Assembly: GCA_020055645.1 (NCBI GenBank) | Contig: CM034546.1 | Span: forward strand, 5,394,001-5,458,000 | Source of the DNA: Tomocerus qinae | Lineage: Eukaryota; Arthropoda; Collembola; Entomobryomorpha; Tomoceridae | Direction: 5' to 3' | Length of the DNA: 64,000 nucleotides | Shown: in pieces, positions 56,975-64,000 of the stretch | How the letters are laid out: every line of letters starts with the position of its first letter | Numbering within the stretch: position 1 is the stretch's first letter | The notes under the pieces: model-generated | Told to the model about the DNA's origin: nothing | Database searches by the model: none | What the model saw: the letters and a program-made list of their open reading frames with translations, nothing else | Program-made: the position numbers and the translations under genes

Positions 56975-57598
56975 AATTTTTTTAAAGAATAAATTACGGC
57001 TAAGGTCAATTACGGTGGCAAAAATGTATAACCTACGACAGAGAAGAGCTTAATGCTATAATTCAGTTTAGAAGCAATAATGAAGAATTTGAAAGACAAG
57101 TTTTGCAATTTAAAAATGTTGTCACAACGTTTGGAAGCCTTCCAAACGTTGTGACAATTTTCGCAACCTTTGGTACACCAACTTTAGTTGATGAAAGTAA
57201 ACCAGCATTTCAATATAGATGTCAATGGTAATTATTGAATAGTTTTATGTTAATGGAAACACTCGACTAATTAGCCGAATGCTCTAGTATTGGTAGTTCC
57301 GTTAGTATTGATAATAATATCATTTATTTGGTATATCTATTTATCAATTTTATGTGTATCGAAATACCGATACCTTTCCAATGTAATACTTATTAATTGT
57401 GGAGCAACATTCATTTTTTCGTAGAGCTAGACGAGTCATTGTATTAAAATTAAAGGTATGATTAGTTAATTATATGGGCTGATTAATTGACCACCATTTA
57501 ATTATTTTGCCTCCCAATACACAGAATATTTATATTAATATGTATAAATATTATAGGAGTAATCGTGAATTAATTTCATCTTGTAATAGAACTTTCTT
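56975..57598. other. Convergent intergenic gap between IR-like 2 and RTK2
   Basis: It holds the 3' end signal AATAAA of the receptor gene, the 39-bp palindrome at 57119-57157 and nothing else recognised. Confidence 0.45.
57119..57157. repeat. 39-bp near-perfect palindrome
   Basis: TTGTCACAACGTTTGGAAG, one base, then its exact reverse complement: 19-bp arms with a 1-nt centre. It lies about 145 bp past the stop of IR-like 2 and 440 bp past the 3' end of RTK2 coding sequence. Confidence 0.9.
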
Positions 57599-60500
57599 CT
57601 ACGTGTTAATGTAAATTCCTCTCATTGAATCAAAACGCCTGTAAATTTCATCGAACGTAGGTCTCATCAAAGGTTCTTTTTTCCAACAATCTTGAATGAT
57701 GTTAAAACTATAATTTAACATTAAGAAAAATTAATTCCAGCAAAAATATATATCTCGTGTCATATCCAGAAATAAGCTAAATAAATAATAAAATTTGTTA
57801 TACAGGTAAGATATAAAATAAGTTAAGTAAGATTGTTTAAAAGTAAAAAAATAAATATGATGCCATGTATTACGAATAAAGGACACATTGCCAATAAATT
57901 ATTACATGAGTCCTGAGATTATTTTGGCTTCACATTACTAAATAAGCTGAATAAAAGCTAGCCTATAGGGAAGTGTAAAAGTTGTGTATTTGAAAGGTAA
58001 TTGTCGACGCGCTGCATGCACTGCCTATATATGTCTTAATCTTACCTAACCTGGTGGCGGTGTACTTTGTCCATCCGCCATTGGAAATGTATCTTAATGT
58101 ACTTACTTGTATAATAAGTATAATTATGTATATTTAATAGAGAATACATTTCATAAGATGAAAATTCTGGGATTCCCATGCGAAATCCGTTTGTAAGCAT
58201 TTTTACAAAATCAGCATTGTATTCTTGGCCAGGGTAAGGAGTGACACCTAAGGTAAATATTTCCCACAATGTGATAGCAAAAGCCCACACATCTGATGCT
58301 GTTGAAATTTCAGTGAAATTCAGAGACTCCACTGCAAGCCAACGCCATGGAAGCGGTACCTAAATTTTCAACAACATTAAAATCCCCTAAAAATGTTTTA
58401 AACTAATATCTTGTTTGCTCTTCACGAATTTAAACGTATAATTACATTTCCCTTTCGAACATAGATTGAATATTGGTAGAGATTCTTCGACAAGCCAAAA
58501 TCCGAAATTTTAACAGTGAGACTTCCATCAAGGAGGATATTTCTGGCCGCTAAATCACCATGTATAATATTCATTCCAGAAATATATCTCATTCCATTCG
58601 ATATCTGCATTGACCACTTAATTAGATCGGACGTTGTCATCACACCTGACTTTCGTCGCTGTACATTTGTGTATCTACATAATATTAAATCAGTATTAAT
58701 TTATTAGAATACGTTCATTTGAGAAGAAATCAAGAATTAATTGTGTTAGCTGTAAAAGTATTTTTTAGCGCTAACTCAGGGAGATCTTCGTGAAGGCCCT
58801 CTATTGTTGTAATACGATTTACCATTCCTTTGGAAACTTCATTGACAAATTCGTCCTTATTTTTTCTTAAATAAGAAAGTAGGTCACCGGAGATGCAATA
58901 CTCCATTACAACGTAGAGTTGATCTAAGAAGTCAAGAAAAAAATCACTTAAAATTTATTGAAATCCATTCTGGAAATATTAGGTAACAGTTTTCATTACG
59001 TTCAATCAAATTTTGCGTGGATGCTCCAATTACGTGGATGATGTTTTCGTGTTCCTTGATATAAAGCATGACTTTCAACTCAGCCATCGCTGATTTTATG
59101 TAACTTGCATTTGCCCCTGGCTTAAGTGTTTTAACAGCCACGGATAGCAAATCATGGTTCTTGAGGACACCCTTAAACACGATTCCAAACTCTCCACTTC
59201 CCAATATTGTTTTGTGATCTAAAATCAGTTTCTAAATATAGTTTATAGAACAAGAGAGAAATTTTATATTTTAATTAACCAATTTCTAAATCATCCAACA
59301 GAATCTCATAGTTGATATCATATGCTAAGTTTTGTGCATTGGCGTTGGCTATTTCGTTTTCGGAAATGCAATCAGGTCTTCCCTTAAGAAAATATTCTAT
59401 CTCTTCTGGTGTTAAGTGATCCACTATTTAGAGATCTCTGTCGTAAATACAGCCAGGTAGAACTAACAACCACAAGAACGAAGAGTACACCTAATGCTAT
59501 CCATAGAATGCTTTCAGTATTTCTTGAGATTTGAGCTGATTAAAGATAACAATAAATAAAACTCGGTCACATTCTTTTAATTATGTAATTTTTACAATTT
59601 ACCTTTGACATCTAATGCTACTTTAGCTATTTTCGTTTTGGTACCGATTGAAACTTTGTCTTCAACAAGCAACCCTACATTAGAATTATTGCGTTATGGA
59701 AAATAATTTGTTGTGCACATCATTGAACTACATAATTGTTTTTGGGTGTATTTTTTTTATCTTGTATGTATGTTTAAATAGTATATTACTAGCAGATAAG
59801 CTTTAGATTACCGTTTTTCCATATTATTGGTGGTACCGTTTCAATGAGTGTCATTTTGCAACCTAAGCCAATGACTTCCGTCGATGGAATGTTTAAAGTT
59901 GTTGAAACTTTATATACGTCGGCCACTTCCTCATTGATGTGGTTTATAAAGTTTGCTGTGTATAATCAGAATTTTAAACATATTATCACAAGAGAATGTA
60001 TTTTTAAACATTAAGTACATATATTAATATGTACTGTGCATAATACAAATTGATTTATATATTATGGTCATTTGATAATGCATACTGGCTACTAAAATTA
60101 CATTACAAAACTTTTTTATAGAAGCAGCAGAACATATAGTACCTGAAGGAATTGTTCTTTCCGTGTTATTTTTAAATAGTAATATCCATTCTGGATGTGT
60201 GACTACTATCATCAGCTGAACATGACATTTTGCTGTAATAAATTCTCCCTCTATTAATTGTGTAACGTTAACAGAAATAATTGGTTTTGGAGTCCATTTG
60301 GTAACAAAATGCTTCTTTTGCACCACCTTTTCGCTTGGAATTGCATCTTTTTAAATATAGAGCATCATTAATTACAATAAAAAATTCCTTTAACTGGAGG
60401 AGTGAGTTGGTAGATGCTTATACTTACGGTGGGTTGTGTTGTCTTCAGTACCTTCAATGTTTGGGTAAAAAATTGAAAAGACATCTTTATGAAATCCAAC

Positions 60501-63351
60501 ACATCGTAGCATTCCAGAAACATTACGGGGAAGCTCGAAGTGATCCGAAGTGTATCCTCGAAAATAATTTTTTCTTGTGGTGAGACGATGGTCCTATTAA
60601 AAACAAATCTACAGTGATTATGTTTATAAACTGTGATTTACATCTATCAAGCAATGGAAGAAGCTTTCCTCCTATAAAGATCAATGTATTGATATAGCAA
60701 CGTTGTATATGTACTAAGGATAATGTAAATAAATTGCATACCATATATTCTGTAATAAAGGCCGGGTCTTAAACAAATACCTGTTAGATAGTACAGAGTT
60801 CGATACCTGTATTTGTACATATTATAAGCAGCATTAGACAGTAAAACTTAATAGTAGTTGTGGTTAGTAAGTTGAACAGTCGATATTGATATTGATAAAA
60901 CCAGATAGCATTTGATTTCTTAAAATTAGCATTTCCCATCCAAAATAACGGTTCTGCTGGTCAGTGAATAATTTTTTTAAATTTTAAAACTAATTTTAAA
61001 AGCAAACGTAAACGTCAAGGGCTCTAAAAAACGCCGGTCCGATTTTATCGTGCGAAAGCTTAATGTCAGGGGAATTTATTACAGATATTACGGTATTCAT
61101 TGCAACTACAAAATAAATACTAATTCCTTGTTTTCACACCTCAGATATGTAGAGGAGTGGAGCTTTCATTCGACATTCGGTATAAGTGGAACAAGGAACA
61201 AAGTACAACTTAACAGAATTTGGATCCATAGAATAACATTTTCCACGTTTTAAATGAAAAACAGAATCAACCACAGCTTCCTTTGTTGGTATGTAATAGG
61301 CTGCAGTTAAAATTACAATCTTATTGTTAAAGTCATTACTTCCTTAATTTACATACAATGGTAATATTATTTATTTATTTTTACTACGACTAAAGATTAC
61401 AAGCAATATTTAAATGTGTGTCTCACCAAGGTTAATGAACAAGCTGTAAGACCATTCGTATAGTACATTTCCTGCCGAATTAACACAGGACACTGATACA
61501 TTTATATTTATCCAATTATTGAACAATATCTTCTCGTAAGGAGAGACCTCATCCTTATTCGGCAGGAATAATTCTATCTCCGATTTGTATTTGTAAAAGT
61601 TAGAACTTTCTGTTGTTACAATTAATTTTTCGTATTTGTAATCCGTTTCAAACCGAATGGGATGGAAAGATTGGCATGAAAATTTAATCTTCTGGCCATG
61701 GCTTGTGGACAAATTCACTTTTCTTTCAGTAGGAAATGCAATTATATCTAGAAAGAGCAATACTAATATTTAAGACATTAATTAATTACTTCAGACTTAA
61801 TATTGAAGTTATTTACCTGGCGTTTTCGGAATAACTATCAGTACTGAATCGTTATTGTTTGCTCGACGCCTGGATTTACAAGTTATAGAGGAACTGTGTT
61901 GGGTCCTGAGCATTTGATGTACATTAAACATCGATTTGAAATCAGCACAAAATAGTCCTTCACACCTCATATTGTCCAAACTCGACATACTCTATGCAAT
62001 TGAAAATGAAATATAGAAGACATTGTTTATAATATGAGTTAAATCAAGTTACCAAAGAAATATTGCCAAATCGAGTTTCTCTGCCATTATTCCATTCCAG
62101 AATTGCAGTTTTCGGATAATTTTGGACGCATGGCAATACTATCCATTTATCTTGCATTATTTCTTGTCTAAATGCCAGAGCATCTATTTGAAATTGCTGT
62201 CCATGTTGTAGAAAGGAGCCTATTGCTGATTTGTTGTTCACTAATATGGTAATGAAGACATGATTGTTATAACGCGATAATCAGTAATACCATGCTATAA
62301 CCACACCCTATAAGTAATTTCAGAGTCCAATATTAGAAATATAGAAAATAAGAATACGTTGCGAGACTATGGAAATATTGTCATTAATTGAAATAGTCTA
62401 ATGTAAAAATACATTATTAATACGAAAAGGTTTCTTAAATTTTATTAATGACTAAGTGAGAAGTCTAATAATGCCCTTCTTACCAAGACCATTCGAAACG
62501 GTAAATGATATCAACTGATTTAAATAAGGAAATGTAAAATATAATAAATCAGAGTGAATGAAATTGATTTACCTTCTCCTGAAAATATGCCGATATGCTT
62601 AGAACTAAATTCATTCCCGCATGAATATAGTCCAGTAATGCTTTCGTCAAATTCTTCCAAAATTAAGCTTGTCGTGTAACAAATTTTTGGACCCAGATAG
62701 TTTTCGGAGGCCACACTTATGTTGAAACTAGTTTTAATTTTGCCAACATAAGCCTGTAGTTTTTGAATGGCAACAAAAATAATAACTTTTTAGAATTGAT
62801 TTCCACCCAAAAGTTGAACATTAATGAATGATTGCTATGAGTATATATATTTATAGTCAGTCTCCTGATGAATTTTAAGATGACCACAGACTTCAGTCAA
62901 AAGGCTGATTCGTTAAAAGAAGAAAGATTAAGTTAGTTTAAGAAATGCTTTCGCAGAGCCTTTATCCACGTAAAAATTTGGTCACCAGAAAATAAAGCAC
63001 CATCAAATACTACTCACTAATTAATGAATGTATGAAGTAAAAACAATAAACAGGTGTAAATAGTTTTATTACTATATAAATTTTTACCTTAGCAGTATTT
63101 ACTTTCCATAAACTGGGTTGAGCAGTGGTACAGTTTATTACAATCTTTTTTATTCCTTTCCGGATCACATAATTAGTCCTCGGTGGCAAATTATTGTGTG
63201 GAAGCACTTGTAATCCTTCGACAAATATTGTAAAATGTGGATGGTAAAAAGCGTCTTCTTTACAAACATGACAGCTTCCAATTTTCAAATTGAAAATCAG
63301 ATAAAACAGCCCTAATCCGAGACAAACGTTTTTAAAAGTATGAACAGACAT
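57599..63351 (-). CDS. Ig-domain receptor tyrosine kinase 2 (RTK2), about 16 exons
   Basis: Paralogue or close relative of RTK1. Exons (high to low): 63351-63088 (signal peptide), 62753-62573, 62240-62053, 61991-61817, 61747-61427, 61300-61140, 60593-60428, 60346-60143, 59955-59812, ~59675-59604, 59536-~59280 (membrane plus juxtamembrane), 59218-~58991, 58923-58776, 58674-58446, 58359-58148, ~57711-57599. The ectodomain has Cys/Trp-bearing Ig-like repeats. The helix is ILWIALGVLFVLVVV. Kinase motifs: [87 protein letters not shown]; it stops at RGIYINT. All catalytic residues are present. One anomaly: the membrane segment and the juxtamembrane segment (LTPEEIEYFLKG) are in different frames near 59425-59435 with no room for a normal intron. 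Confidence 0.8.
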
Positions 63352-64000
63352 ATTTAAAAGTTCATTGCAGAGCTTCCTTGTTTATCTATTAGTAATGCAA
63401 TGGATGAATAAACTTCTACTAATAATAAATTTAAATGCAAATTAGATTTGCTTAGGTTTTGGTAGTTTATGACAACGGCTTGTCCGTCCATCCGCAACTA
63501 AGAATACTTTCAACAAGGAATGTAATTAAAATTGCACTTAACTATATTATATAATAATAGCGTGCACAGGCGTTGTAAGAAAAGTTAATGAGAAATATTG
63601 CTTCGCATTCTTGTACGAATAGTAAAAAACAGTATACATTAATTCAATGACCAGAAATATAATCATTTTGAGACCACAAATATATTTTGTATATTTTTAT
63701 GCATAAATCCCTGGGTTATCTACATATTTCACTGTGCATTTCTTTTGGTACAATTTCGTTCGAGTTCTTTAGTATATTTTAATGATTTACTTAATAATAT
63801 AGCATTTGTGATTTTCAATATTTAAGTCCCTTCTAAAAATGGAGAAAGTAGGATTCCAATTTCCTATCGGTGCTTGTCATAACAAATTTGGTATTCTGAT
63901 GCTCATAAAATAGAATACACAAGAATTCACAAATCTATTTATTTGTATATAATAAAACGGACTGCTACTTTTTTACACCGTTTGACTATGGTTATTATGG
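63352..64000. other. Upstream region of RTK2
   Basis: Should contain the RTK2 promoter, but no TATA box or other element could be assigned. No gene was seen. Confidence 0.4.

Overview
The window looks like eukaryotic, probably arthropod, nuclear DNA: it is AT-rich, its genes have many short GT-AG introns, intergenic space is long and full of transposable-element debris, and it carries Ig-domain receptor tyrosine kinases and divergent ionotropic-receptor-like chemoreceptors. A springtail (Collembola) would fit, because that group has expanded receptors of this kind and sometimes carries polyketide synthase (PKS) genes. That placement is inference and needs a database search.

Layout. (1) 0.8-9.2 kb, minus: an Ig-domain receptor tyrosine kinase (RTK1). 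Its transmembrane exon is split by a hAT-like MITE with a perfect 8-bp target duplication, and one intron holds a 64-65 bp minisatellite. (2) 9.2-14.8 kb: intergenic, with a copied piece of RTK2 intron and a 1.2-kb inverted repeat. (3) 14.9-27.5 kb, minus: a highly reducing type I PKS with domain order KS-AT-DH-cMT-ER-KR-ACP-thioester reductase. Every domain is recognisable, but the gene is broken by two insertions with target duplications, about five frame breaks, one in-frame TAA and a Tyr-to-His change in the KR active site. As read it is a recent pseudogene; some single-base breaks in homopolymers could be assembly errors. (4) 28.5-34.7 kb, minus: a divergent glycogenin-like (GT8) gene without the DxD metal motif, with introns full of retroelement fragments (LINE, BEL/Pao LTR, SINE). 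(5) 34.7-49.9 kb: a repeat field with two paralogous blocks, several TIR and foldback elements, Helitron-like 3' ends and relics of the RTK2 3' end. (6) 49.9-57.0 kb, plus: two single-exon ionotropic-receptor-like genes with a relic of a third between them. (7) 57.6-63.4 kb, minus: a second Ig-domain receptor tyrosine kinase (RTK2) with about 16 exons. One frame discontinuity lies between its membrane segment and kinase.

The genes do not form a pathway. What unites the window is duplication plus mobile-element invasion of large genes. The most unusual content is the animal-genome PKS caught in decay, a foldback element whose excision exactly restores the ER reading frame, and the MITE inside the RTK1 membrane exon. 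All domain calls come from reading motifs; no database search was run.
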